This document shows positions 57,249 to 63,777 of a DNA stretch of 64,000 nucleotides, piece after piece (positions within the stretch are counted from its first letter, which is position 1; each line of letters begins with the position of its first letter). The position numbers and the translations under genes are program-made. Origin of the DNA: Streptacidiphilus sp. P02-A3a (GTDB lineage Bacteria; Actinomycetota; Actinomycetes; Streptomycetales; Streptomycetaceae); contig NZ_CP048289.1 in the NCBI RefSeq assembly GCF_014084105.1, positions 5,465,922 to 5,529,921 of the forward strand, written 5' to 3'. The notes beneath the pieces were generated by a model. It made no database searches. It was not told the origin of the DNA and saw nothing but the letters and a program-made list of their open reading frames with translations.

Positions 57249-57371
57249 ATGACCCGCCACTTCGCACACCCCGTTGACCAGCCCGCGTGGATCAGCGCGG
57301 TCCTCGCCATCACCTCCTGGCTCTCGATCGCGGGCATCGCCGGGATCGCGCTCCTCCTCGGCGCCGGTTGA
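57249..57371 (+). CDS. possible 40-residue single-pass membrane peptide
   Basis: ATG 57249 reads MTRHFAHPVDQPAWISAVLA then ITSWLSIAGIAGIALLLGAG. One long hydrophobic helix follows a short polar head. The ribosome site is weak. Unrecognised. Confidence 0.35.
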   Translation: MTRHFAHPVDQPAWISAVLAITSWLSIAGIAGIALLLGAG

Positions 57372-57447
57372 GTCGAGCCAGGCCACCGACATCGTCCGAC
57401 GTGCCCTCGGGACAGCCGGCATAGCTGTTGATCAACGGGGTAGCCGC

Positions 57448-57582
57448 ATGCCCATGGCATCCACGCGCACCGACCGCCACACCACCGCCCGGCCCGCCAC
57501 CGGCGTGATAACCGCCGCCCTGTGGGCCGCGGTGCTCCTCGCGACCGCGGGCCTCGTGTGGTTGACGGCTCGGGGGCGTTAG
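57448..57582 (+). CDS. possible 44-residue single-pass membrane peptide
   Basis: ATG 57448 begins MPMASTRTDRHTTARPATGV, then a hydrophobic helix ITAALWAAVLLATAGLVWL ending TARGR. Its layout (basic head, one helix) resembles the peptide just upstream, suggesting a pair of small membrane peptides. Unrecognised. Confidence 0.35.
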   Translation: MPMASTRTDRHTTARPATGVITAALWAAVLLATAGLVWLTARGR

Positions 57583-57640
57583 GCGCCGGTTCCCGATGTC
57601 GTGCAGGCATGTCCGGCCGGATCGCGGCAAGACGATTCCC

Positions 57641-57907
57641 ATGACAGCCCTTGTTTGGCATCCGATCCGCGATGTCCGCCTCCGCGAGGCCCTCGTGCCC
57701 GACCCCGACGGCACCAGCGACCTCGACGTGATCACCACCGGCCGCCTCGCGGTCGCCGACGGGGTCCTGTACATCGACCCGCGCGGCACCGTGCCCGACC
57801 CGGAGATCGAACCGTACGCGGTCACCGGGATACCCCTCGCCGGGGTGCGCTCGTTCAGCATCGCCATGCAAGGAATCCACGCCGGCGAGGCCGTGCGCGA
57901 GAACTGA
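57641..57907 (+). CDS. small hypothetical protein
   Basis: 88 residues from ATG 57641 (MTALVWHPIRDVRLREALVP). A predicted beta-rich middle (LDVITTGRLAVADGVLYIDP) and an end rich in small residues. A start at GTG/ATG about 57596 is possible but has no better ribosome site. Unrecognised. Confidence 0.5.
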   Translation: MTALVWHPIRDVRLREALVPDPDGTSDLDVITTGRLAVADGVLYIDPRGTVPDPEIEPYAVTGIPLAGVRSFSIAMQGIHAGEAVREN

Positions 57908-57954
57908 CATCGGCGGGGCCCCTCCAGGAGTTGATCCGCCCGTAGAGTGCGGGG

Positions 57955-58170
57955 ATGACCAATTCCGAGAACGGCAGGACCGAGTGGCCCGACCTCGTCG
58001 GCGCCGACGTCGACGAAGCGGCCCTGAAGATCAACGGTGATCGACCGGACCTCGTGGTCCGCCCGGTCCCGAGTACGCATGCCGTCACGGCGGACTACCG
58101 GACGGACCGGGTGTGGCTGTGGTTCGACGAGGAGTCACGGCTGGTGTCGCGGACGCCCCGCATCGGCTGA
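57955..58170 (+). CDS. potato inhibitor I (eglin-like) family serine protease inhibitor
   Basis: 71 residues, no signal peptide. The pattern matches inhibitor family I13: EWPDLVGADVDEAALKIN (about 10-27) for the first helix region, DLVVRPVP (about 32-39), then a reactive-loop-like HAVTADYRTDRVWLWFD (about 43-59) and the closing RTPRIG. Aligned on eglin c (VTLDLRYNRV), the P1 position would be Ala (VTA-D), suggesting elastase-like targets; this is inferred. ATG 57955 follows GCGGGG. Lack of a signal suggests a cytoplasmic role or non-classical export. Confidence 0.75.
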   Translation: MTNSENGRTEWPDLVGADVDEAALKINGDRPDLVVRPVPSTHAVTADYRTDRVWLWFDEESRLVSRTPRIG

Positions 58171-58679
58171 CCACCAGCGCCCTCCCACGCCGCCGACACC
58201 GAGCTCCGCCCCGTGCTGTGGCCGGCGTCACCACCCCGACGACCGTGCCACCAGGCCGAGGCAGACCAGCAGGAGCGGGACCGCCGAAACGGATGCGGTC
58301 GGCGATCACCCCTGAGCTCATCCGGCTGCCGACGGCGAGGAAGATCGGGCCGATGAACGCCCCCAGCGCCTGACGGACACCCCGTCTCGGGCCGGGATGC
58401 GTACACAGCCGCGCGTGGGCCCAGAACCGGCAGTCCGGCGCCGACGGGGTACTGGGCCCACTGCCACCAGGTCCGCGGCGGGACACCGACCGGGACCGCC
58501 GGGGAGTTCGCCGAACCGGTCCGCACCGTCTTGACCGAGCAAGGACGCCTCGCCGCGCTGACCCCGCGTCCCGATCGGGCGGCGCGGGCACCGGCCCCGG
58601 TGTCCGCGTCCTGGTCGGCGGCTTCCGTGAGCGTGGTTCCGAAGGGTGACCCCTGTCCACGGCCGGGCGTGGTTCGGGC
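58171..58679. other. 509-base stretch without intact gene
   Basis: No open frame here has a convincing start and coding signature. On the minus strand near 58270-58370 a reading gives LGAFIGPIFLAVGSRMSSG and VIADRI, which recalls a transmembrane and loop piece of major-facilitator transporters, but frame and context break on both sides. It may be a decayed transporter. Confidence 0.35.
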
Positions 58680-58868
58680 TCAGGCGTCTCCGGCGTCCCC
58701 CGGCGCGGCGGCCTGCTCGCGGGCCGCCGCGAGACCGCGCAGCCAGGCCGCGTGCCGGGGATCGCCCGCCGGGTACGGGCAGTCGGCCGCGACCGCGCCG
58801 AACTCGTGCGCCTCGCGTCCCGCCTTGAGTGCCGCCACCAGCTCGCCCCGCACCACCACCGCGCTCAC
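58680..58868 (-). CDS. Rmf/CrpP-fold small protein
   Basis: About 62 residues; start uncertain among GTG codons at 58877, 58868 and 58859 (GGAAGGGG favours 58859). The middle GREAHEFGAVAADCPYPAGD and the following PRHAAWLRGLAAAREQ match the ribosome modulation factor-like pattern (a Gly-Arg helix, CPYPxGxxxAxWLRGW), with Leu where Trp usually closes it. Streptomycetes carry several such genes. A role in ribosome hibernation is inferred from the fold only. Confidence 0.65.
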   Translation of the reverse strand: MSAVVVRGELVAALKAGREAHEFGAVAADCPYPAGDPRHAAWLRGLAAAREQAAAPGDAGDA

Positions 58869-58942
58869 CCCTTCCACCGGACCGAATGGCCCAAGCCTAG
58901 CCGCGCTGCCGACCGGAGCCTGCTCCGACGGGCACCACGGAG

Positions 58943-58987
58943 GAGAGCGAGGAGAGCGACGAGAGCGACGAGAGCGACGAGAGCATC
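58943..58987. repeat. 9-bp tandem repeat, five units
   Basis: Units GAGAGCGAG, GAGAGCGAC (three times in all with small variation) and GAGAGCATC, head to tail, in the 320-base gap between the Rmf-like gene (minus) and the plus-strand gene at 59190. No gene crosses it. Purine-rich on the plus strand. Confidence 0.85.
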
Positions 58988-59189
58988 GAGGTCCTCGCTC
59001 GCGAGGTGCGTGGTGCCGCAGCCGCTCGGGTGGGTGTCGGTTTTCCGGGCCGGTGGCGGCGGGTGCCGGGTTCGTAGCGAAAGTCACCGGTTCGGCCGTG
59101 TCCGATGTCCCCTCCAGGGCGGTCGCATCGCAGGCTGAGGGGTGACACGCGGGAGGCGAGGGGCCGCCCGCCCGCGAGAGGACGGTTCG

Positions 59190-60185
59190 ATGACCACGTC
59201 CGCGCTCACCCCGGAGATCGAGGCCCGGTTCGCCGGGGTCCGGCGGATCGCCGAGGCCGTCCTCTACTCCGGCTGCCAGCTCTACCCGTACCGTGCCCAG
59301 GCGCCCGGGGGCAGGCCCGGTCGGCTGGCCGGGCTGCTGGTGCCCCCGGCCTGGGGCGCGCGCAGCGGCGAGCACACCGTCCAGCGGACCGAGTGCCTGC
59401 TGGAGCCGGGACCGGACGCCACCCTGCTGGCCGAGCTGCGGTTCCTGCACACCCAGCGCTGCACCGTGCAGCGGACCGGCCCGGACGGGGTCTACCGGGA
59501 CACCCCCTCGCTGCGCCTCGCCGACCGGCTGCTCACCGGCTGGGACGAGGGTGTCGAGGAGCGGATCCAGCTGGCCCTGAAGGTCTCCGAGCTCAGCAGC
59601 GACGGCCGGGAGCTGCCCTTCGGCTGCCCGGAGCACGAGGAGACCGAGGCACTGTACGACGCCGCCGGGCGCCTGGTCGGCCGGATCGTCCGTCGGCGCG
59701 AGGAGGTCCGGGGCGTGATCCGGATCGCCGCCGCCGACCTCCCCGGGCAGCGCCCGCTGCGGCGGCTCACCGCCGAGATCGGCAACGGCAGCGGCTGGGC
59801 GCCGTCGCACCAGGACGCCGAGCGGGCCTCGGCGCTGCCGCACTCGCTGGTCGCGACCCACCTGATGCTCGGTCTCAGCGAGGGCGCGTTCCTCTCCCTG
59901 GCCGACCCGCCGGAATGGGCCCGGAGCGCCGCCGCCGACTGCGACAACCTCAACACCTGGCCGGTCCTGGCGGGCGAGGCAGGCCGCTGCGACGTGATGC
60001 TGTCCGCCCCGGTCACCCTGCCGGACCACCCGGACCGCCCGGGGGCGGTCCCGGCGGCGGACCGGCCCGGCCACGGCGGCTGCTCGGCGTCGCTCCGCTC
60101 CCGCTGCGACCGGTCCGAGTCCTGCGCGCCGGACGAGCGTCCCGAACCGGAGGCCGCGACCGCAGGGGAGCCCGCCCATCCGTAG
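59190..60185 (+). CDS. conserved protein of the type found near [NiFe]-hydrogenase genes, C-terminally truncated
   Basis: 331 residues from ATG 59190 with GAGGACG upstream. The body reads AEAVLYSGCQLYPYRAQAPG (about 21-40), LAGLLVPPAWGARSGEHTVQ (about 46-65), LRFLHTQRCTV, LTGWDEGVEE (about 113-122), SLVATHLMLGLSEGAFLSL (about 220-238) and VMLSAPVTLPDHP (about 272-284). From memory, proteins of this pattern accompany group 5 [NiFe] hydrogenases and go on after DHP with VAPES and some 100 residues more. Here the last 47 residues are unrelated and low-complexity, so the gene looks truncated. No hydrogenase genes are in the window. Confidence 0.65.
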   Translation: MTTSALTPEIEARFAGVRRIAEAVLYSGCQLYPYRAQAPGGRPGRLAGLLVPPAWGARSGEHTVQRTECLLEPGPDATLLAELRFLHTQRCTVQRTGPDGVYRDTPSLRLADRLLTGWDEGVEERIQLALKVSELSSDGRELPFGCPEHEETEALYDAAGRLVGRIVRRREEVRGVIRIAAADLPGQRPLRRLTAEIGNGSGWAPSHQDAERASALPHSLVATHLMLGLSEGAFLSLADPPEWARSAAADCDNLNTWPVLAGEAGRCDVMLSAPVTLPDHPDRPGAVPAADRPGHGGCSASLRSRCDRSESCAPDERPEPEAATAGEPAHP

Positions 60186-60205
60186 CCGGACCGACGGAGT
60201 GGCGT

Positions 60206-60240
60206 CCCCTTTATAGGGGAGCAAATGGTCTATAAGACTA
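60206..60240 (+). promoter_or_regulatory. candidate promoter/operator of the sortase gene
   Basis: AT-rich island with two small inverted repeats, CCCCT-TTAT-AGGGG (60206-60219) and GTCT-ATA-AGAC (60228-60238). The second includes TATAAG, a possible -10 element, about 40 bases before the GTG start. Confidence 0.35.
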
Positions 60241-60273
60241 CAAAGGCCCACACAATCAACGGGAGGGTGCCTC

Positions 60274-60942
60274 GTGGCCGAGGAGCTCCGTTCGCGTCGC
60301 CGCACCACGGCCGCGCTGCTGGCCACCACCGCCTTCGCCGCCTGCGCCGGGGCCTGGATGCTGCACGACGGCCTGCGGACCTCGGCCCCGCCGCAGCCCT
60401 CGGCCTGGGACGCCGTACCGGCCACCGCCTCCGCGGTGCCCTCCGGGAGCGCGGGGCCCTCCGCCGCGGCGCAGGCGGCGGCCATGCCCGCCTCGGCGCC
60501 GGTACGGATCCGGATCCCCTCGATCGGCGTCGACGCGCCGGTGACCGGGGAGCGGCTGGGGCCGGACCGGCGGCTGTCCGTCCCCTCGGACACCGACCGG
60601 AACCTGGCCGGGTGGTTCCAGGACGGCCCGGCCCCGGGCAGTGCCGGGAACGCGATCATGCTGGGCCACGTCGACACCTGGCAGGGCCCTGCGGTCTTCT
60701 ACAATCTGGGCGCGCTGCACAAGGGCCAGGCGGTCGACGTGACCCGGCGCGACCACAGCACCGCGGTCTTCTCGGTGGACGCCATCGCCGTCTACGCCAA
60801 GGACGACTTCCCCTCGCAGAAGGTCTACGGTCCGACCAACCGTCCCGAGCTGCGCCTGATCACCTGCGGCGGCGGCTACACGCAGTCCACCGGCTACCTG
60901 GGCAATGTGGTCGTCTACGCGCATCTGACCGGCAAGAAGTAG
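60274..60942 (+). CDS. class F sortase
   Basis: 222 residues from GTG 60274 with GGGAGG upstream. One N-terminal membrane helix (TAALLATTAFAACAGAWML, about 10-28), an Ala/Ser/Pro linker, then the sortase barrel from VRIRIPSIGVDAPVTG (about 76-91). The catalytic His lies in MLGHVDTW (about 131) and the Cys in LITCGGGY (about 194). RPELRLIT precedes it; the usual C-terminal Arg is not obvious after the Cys. Class F enzymes are common in Actinobacteria; their substrates are mostly unknown. The nearby surface protein lacks LPXTG, so it is not an evident substrate. Confidence 0.92.
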   Translation: MAEELRSRRRTTAALLATTAFAACAGAWMLHDGLRTSAPPQPSAWDAVPATASAVPSGSAGPSAAAQAAAMPASAPVRIRIPSIGVDAPVTGERLGPDRRLSVPSDTDRNLAGWFQDGPAPGSAGNAIMLGHVDTWQGPAVFYNLGALHKGQAVDVTRRDHSTAVFSVDAIAVYAKDDFPSQKVYGPTNRPELRLITCGGGYTQSTGYLGNVVVYAHLTGKK

Positions 60943-61563
60943 GGCCGACCGCCGGTTTCGCCCGTCCGATCGCCGCCCAGCGCCCGGATCCGGGCCGGTT
61001 TCAGAGGTCAGGACGCAGAAGCCAGGCCGGTCTTACCCCTCGAAAACAGGACCGAAACGGGCATTTCGCCTTTGCCCCCTGTGACGGTCGCCACACGGCT
61101 TCCGGGCAGTACGACCGCTCATAGTTGATCCTTACGCTCCACTCACACCCCTCCCGGCCCGCCTGGCCCGGATCAGCCGGACGGTCCCGGCCGACCGTCC
61201 GCGCGGCGGCGCCCGCCTCCCGCGATTGCTGGTCCCCGGAGCGGTTCCGGCGGCGCCCACCGGCGTCCCGACGGGCTGCCGGGAAGCCTCCCGAGGGCTC
61301 CGGGAACGGTTGTAGACCGGATCGGGCGAACTCCGTTCGACTACGAAGCTGCCTAGTATCTGATGCTCTTGGCCTGCGCCGACACGCCAGCTAACAATGA
61401 GCCGGTCACCGGATGCAGCGGCGCCTTCCCGCCGCTTCGTCCACCTCCTGGCACTAACCAAAGCGGAGTGCCCCGTGCCCCCAAGGTGACCGCTCCCCCT
61501 GTCCGGGAGCGGTCGGACGCCGAAGGCAAGCACACGCCAACCCGATTGAGGTCGAACTCTCCC
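60943..61563. other. 621-base stretch: intergenic region and leader of the SLT gene
   Basis: No gene is supported. It holds a perfect 14-bp palindrome GCCCGGATCCGGGC at 60982-60995, 40 bases after the sortase stop (possible short terminator stem), and the structured leader at 61361-61563. An open frame from ATG 61363 in phase with the SLT gene is rejected because it would bury the signal peptide. Confidence 0.5.
61361..61563 (+). promoter_or_regulatory. structured 5' leader of the SLT gene, candidate riboregulator
   Basis: Two hairpins are plain: GCGGCG/CGCCGC (61418-61435, 6-base loop) and GACCGCTCCC/GGGAGCGGTC (61488-61514, 7-base loop, perfect). CCGG-TCA-CCGG (61402-61412) adds a third. 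Cell-wall hydrolase genes in streptomycetes often sit behind c-di-AMP (ydaO) riboswitches, but the canonical ydaO core (GGGGUGAA) is not found here, so the class is left open. Confidence 0.4.
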
Positions 61564-62442
61564 ATGTCTCTCTCCCCCCGTATGCGTGTCTCGGCTGCCA
61601 TCGTGGCTGCGACTGCCGGTCTCACCACCCTCGGCGGTTTCGCGACGGCCAACGCCGCCGCCCCGGTCGCCGCTGTGCACCAGGCTGTGAAGACCACCGC
61701 TGTCGCCCCCGCCGCAGTCAAGGCCGCTCCGGCGAGCGCGGTGACCAAGACGAGCAGTGCCCAGACCGCCGCCGACGCCGCCGCGCACCTCGCCTACCTG
61801 AACCAGCAGGCCGCGATCGCCGCCCAGCAGGCGTACTACGCCGCGGTCGGCCGTACCGGCTCCACCGCCAGCTCGGCCTACACCCCGGCCGCCTCCGCCC
61901 CGGCCGCCAGCAGCTCGACCCAGTCCAACAGCGCCGCGTCCTCCGCCGCGCAGGACGCCTACAACTCGGCGACCGCGAGCAACAGCGCCAGCGACAACGC
62001 GAGCAGCAGCAACTCCGCCCAGCTGAACAGCGACGCGTCCTCGGCCGCGCAGAACGCCTACAACTCGGCGACCGCCAACAGCGGCAGCAGCTCCTCCTCC
62101 ACCGCGAGCACCGGCTCCACCGCGTCCAGCTCCGCTGTCGCCTCGGCCGCCGCCTCCGGCTCTCCGCAGGCGATCGCCGCCGCGATCGTCCCGGCCGACC
62201 AGCTGGCCTCCTTCGACGAGATCATCTCGCACGAGAGCGGCTGGAACGTCACCGCCGTCAACCCGTCCTCCGGCGCCTACGGCCTGCCCCAGGCCCTGCC
62301 CGGCGACAAGATGGCCTCGGTCGGCGCCGACTGGCAGACCGACGCCACCACCCAGATCACCTGGGCCCTGCAGTACATGGACTCCACCTACGGCAGCCCG
62401 AACCAGGCCTGGGCCTTCTGGCAGGCCAACAACTGGTACTGA
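61564..62442 (+). CDS. secreted SLT-type transglycosylase
   Basis: 292 residues from ATG 61564. Sec signal peptide (MRVSAAIVAATAGLTTLGG, cleavage probably after ATANAAA). Residues about 35-190 are a long Ala/Ser/Thr/Asn-rich linker with two similar SAAQDAYNSATA / SAAQNAYNSATA segments. The last 85 residues are the lysozyme-like SLT domain: FDEIISHESGWNVTAVNPSS (catalytic Glu in SHESGW, about 219) and GAYGLPQALPGDKMASVG, ending WAFWQANNWY. It probably cleaves peptidoglycan glycan strands during growth or germination. Confidence 0.92.
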   Translation: MSLSPRMRVSAAIVAATAGLTTLGGFATANAAAPVAAVHQAVKTTAVAPAAVKAAPASAVTKTSSAQTAADAAAHLAYLNQQAAIAAQQAYYAAVGRTGSTASSAYTPAASAPAASSSTQSNSAASSAAQDAYNSATASNSASDNASSSNSAQLNSDASSAAQNAYNSATANSGSSSSSTASTGSTASSSAVASAAASGSPQAIAAAIVPADQLASFDEIISHESGWNVTAVNPSSGAYGLPQALPGDKMASVGADWQTDATTQITWALQYMDSTYGSPNQAWAFWQANNWY

Positions 62443-62503
62443 GCCACCCGAACCACCCCTGCGGCGCCCAGGCACCGGACAGGGGTCCTGCGGCGAGCAC
62501 CCC

Positions 62504-62538
62504 CAGGGGCCCGGCACACATCGTGTGCCGGGCCCCTG
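62504..62538. terminator. bidirectional terminator
   Basis: Perfect 16-bp arms (62504-62519 and 62523-62538) with a 3-base loop, between the convergent SLT gene and the surface-protein gene. One of the strongest hairpins in the window. Confidence 0.93.
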
Positions 62539-62620
62539 CTCGTTGCCCCGCTGCCACTCCCACCCTCGGCAGTCGGTCCTGATGGTGCGTCAACTCGGTT
62601 ACCGCGCGGGCCGACTGGCG

Positions 62621-63187
62621 TCAGCTGGCCGCGGTCCCGGCGCGGCGGCGGCGCATCATCCACACCGCACTGGCGCTGGCGCCCGCGAGCAGCAGCGCAC
62701 CGGCCGCGGTCTCCATCGGGTCACTGGTGAGGACGGACCCACCGACACCGGTGGCCACCGCGCCGGTCGGCGTCGCCGAGGTGGCGGTGGTCGAGGTGCC
62801 GGTGGAGGTGCTGGTGGAAGTACTGGTGGAAGTGCTGGCGGCGGAGATGGTCAACGGCGTGGTGCCGGACTCGGTCCCGCAGGTGAAGGTGACGTTCTGG
62901 GTGCCCGGCGTGGCACTGGCGCTGACCGTGGTGGTACCGGTCTGCGAGGTGCTGTTGCCGGAGAGGGTAACCGTGTTGAACACAGAGGCCGCCGCCGTAG
63001 CGGTGGAGGAGCAGCCGGTCGCCGCGAAGGCCACCGTACCGCCGGGCGCCACGGTCGTCGGGAAGACGCTGAACCCGAACGAAGTGACGTTACTGCTGGT
63101 CCCGCCCTGGGCGAAGGCAGCGGGGGTGGAGAGACCCACGACCGCGGCCGCCGCGACGAGAGGCACGGCTATCGAGGTACGTCGCAT
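62621..63187 (-). CDS. secreted, membrane-anchored Thr/Ser-rich surface protein
   Basis: 188 residues from ATG 63187 with GGAAGGG upstream. Signal peptide MRRTSIAVPLVAAAAVVGLS, cleavage probably after AAFA. A beta-rich domain follows (SNVTSFGFSVFPTTVAPGGT, two Cys about 60 and 102 likely paired), then an STSTSTSTSTGTST stretch encoded by 12-base repeats. A membrane helix (AAGALLLAGASASAVWMM) and a MRRRRAGTAAS tail end the protein. This is the plan of a wall-spanning protein held by its C-terminal helix; the LPXTG-type sorting motif is missing. Function unknown. Confidence 0.85.
   Translation of the reverse strand: MRRTSIAVPLVAAAAVVGLSTPAAFAQGGTSSNVTSFGFSVFPTTVAPGGTVAFAATGCSSTATAAASVFNTVTLSGNSTSQTGTTTVSASATPGTQNVTFTCGTESGTTPLTISAASTSTSTSTSTSTGTSTTATSATPTGAVATGVGGSVLTSDPMETAAGALLLAGASASAVWMMRRRRAGTAAS
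62793..62840. repeat. 12-bp imperfect tandem repeat in the surface-protein gene
   Basis: Four units of the type GAGGTGCTGGTG / GAAGTACTGGTG, encoding the Ser-Thr repeat stalk on the minus strand. Length change would keep the frame. Confidence 0.8.
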
Positions 63188-63217
63188 GGAGGAAATCCCT
63201 TCCATCGGTTCCGGCGG

Positions 63218-63254
63218 AACATCGCGTGTCCGATCGGACACTGAAAGCGATGTT
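63218..63254. promoter_or_regulatory. nested palindromes upstream of the surface-protein gene
   Basis: GTGTCCGATCGGACAC (63226-63241) is a perfect 16-bp palindrome. It is flanked by AACATCGC (63218-63225) and GCGATGTT (63247-63254), which are also perfect complements, offset by five bases on one side. It starts 31 bases before the ATG, so it could be an operator or an mRNA stem-loop in the leader. Confidence 0.55.
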
Positions 63255-63431
63255 TCGCCCTTGTTGGTGACGCTAAGCCGAGCCGGGGGCGACGGCGAGC
63301 CGGGAGCCCCCCAGCGGCCCCGCTGTTGCTCCGAACGGGAACCGGCCCAGTCCCCGGCAGGCCCCGTGGCGAGCGGCCCGGTCGGTTGCGGGCCCGGTCG
63401 GGGCCGGGCCCGGGCCCGTGGCGGGCAAGGC

Positions 63432-63467
63432 GAAGGGCCACCGCGGTTCCGGCCGCGATGGCCCTTC
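63432..63467 (-). terminator. terminator after the small Cys-rich gene
   Basis: Arms GAAGGGCCA-C-CGCGG and CCGCG-A-TGGCCCTTC pair over 14 of 15 positions around a short loop, 20 bases after the stop of the minus-strand gene ending at 63487. Confidence 0.8.
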
Positions 63468-63486
63468 ACGTCCTCGTCCGGTGTGG

Positions 63487-63711
63487 TCAGGTGGCTGCCG
63501 ACTGCAGGGCACGTCGATAGATCGACAGGCACAGCTGGCACTGCTGCTCCTGCTGGGCGAGGCCCTGCTGAAGCGGGGGAACGGCCACCCCCGTGTAGAG
63601 CGAACGGCCGCAGAGCATGTCGGAACCGGCGTCCTTGGCGATGTGCCACAGGTAGACGGGCTGGGTGGTGCCCGCGAGCGAATTGGTGATCTCAGGTCGC
63701 ATCTGGTGCAT
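63487..63711 (-). CDS. small Cys-containing hypothetical protein
   Basis: 74 residues from ATG 63711 with AGAGGA upstream. TQPVYLWHIAKDAGSDMLCG (about 15-34) is followed by a CQLC pair (about 58-61); with MLCG and WH this could be a zinc site of the form H..C..CxxC. Similar short proteins with a YLWH start and late CxxC are common in streptomycetes and have no known role. Confidence 0.65.
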   Translation of the reverse strand: MHQMRPEITNSLAGTTQPVYLWHIAKDAGSDMLCGRSLYTGVAVPPLQQGLAQQEQQCQLCLSIYRRALQSAAT

Positions 63712-63777
63712 GTTGGTCCTCTGTCCCAGGGGCCTCGCCACTTGCCGGCGATGGTCCGGTCAGGATGCAGGAAGGTC

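Noticed and set aside
61363-61563. In-frame N-terminal extension of the SLT transglycosylase
   Set aside because: It would place 67 polar residues before a clear signal peptide and cross the structured leader.
61361-61563. Canonical ydaO c-di-AMP riboswitch
   Set aside because: The conserved GGGGUGAA and the 3' GACAGCUAAC..GGC block are not found in the right order; kept only as a candidate leader of unknown class.
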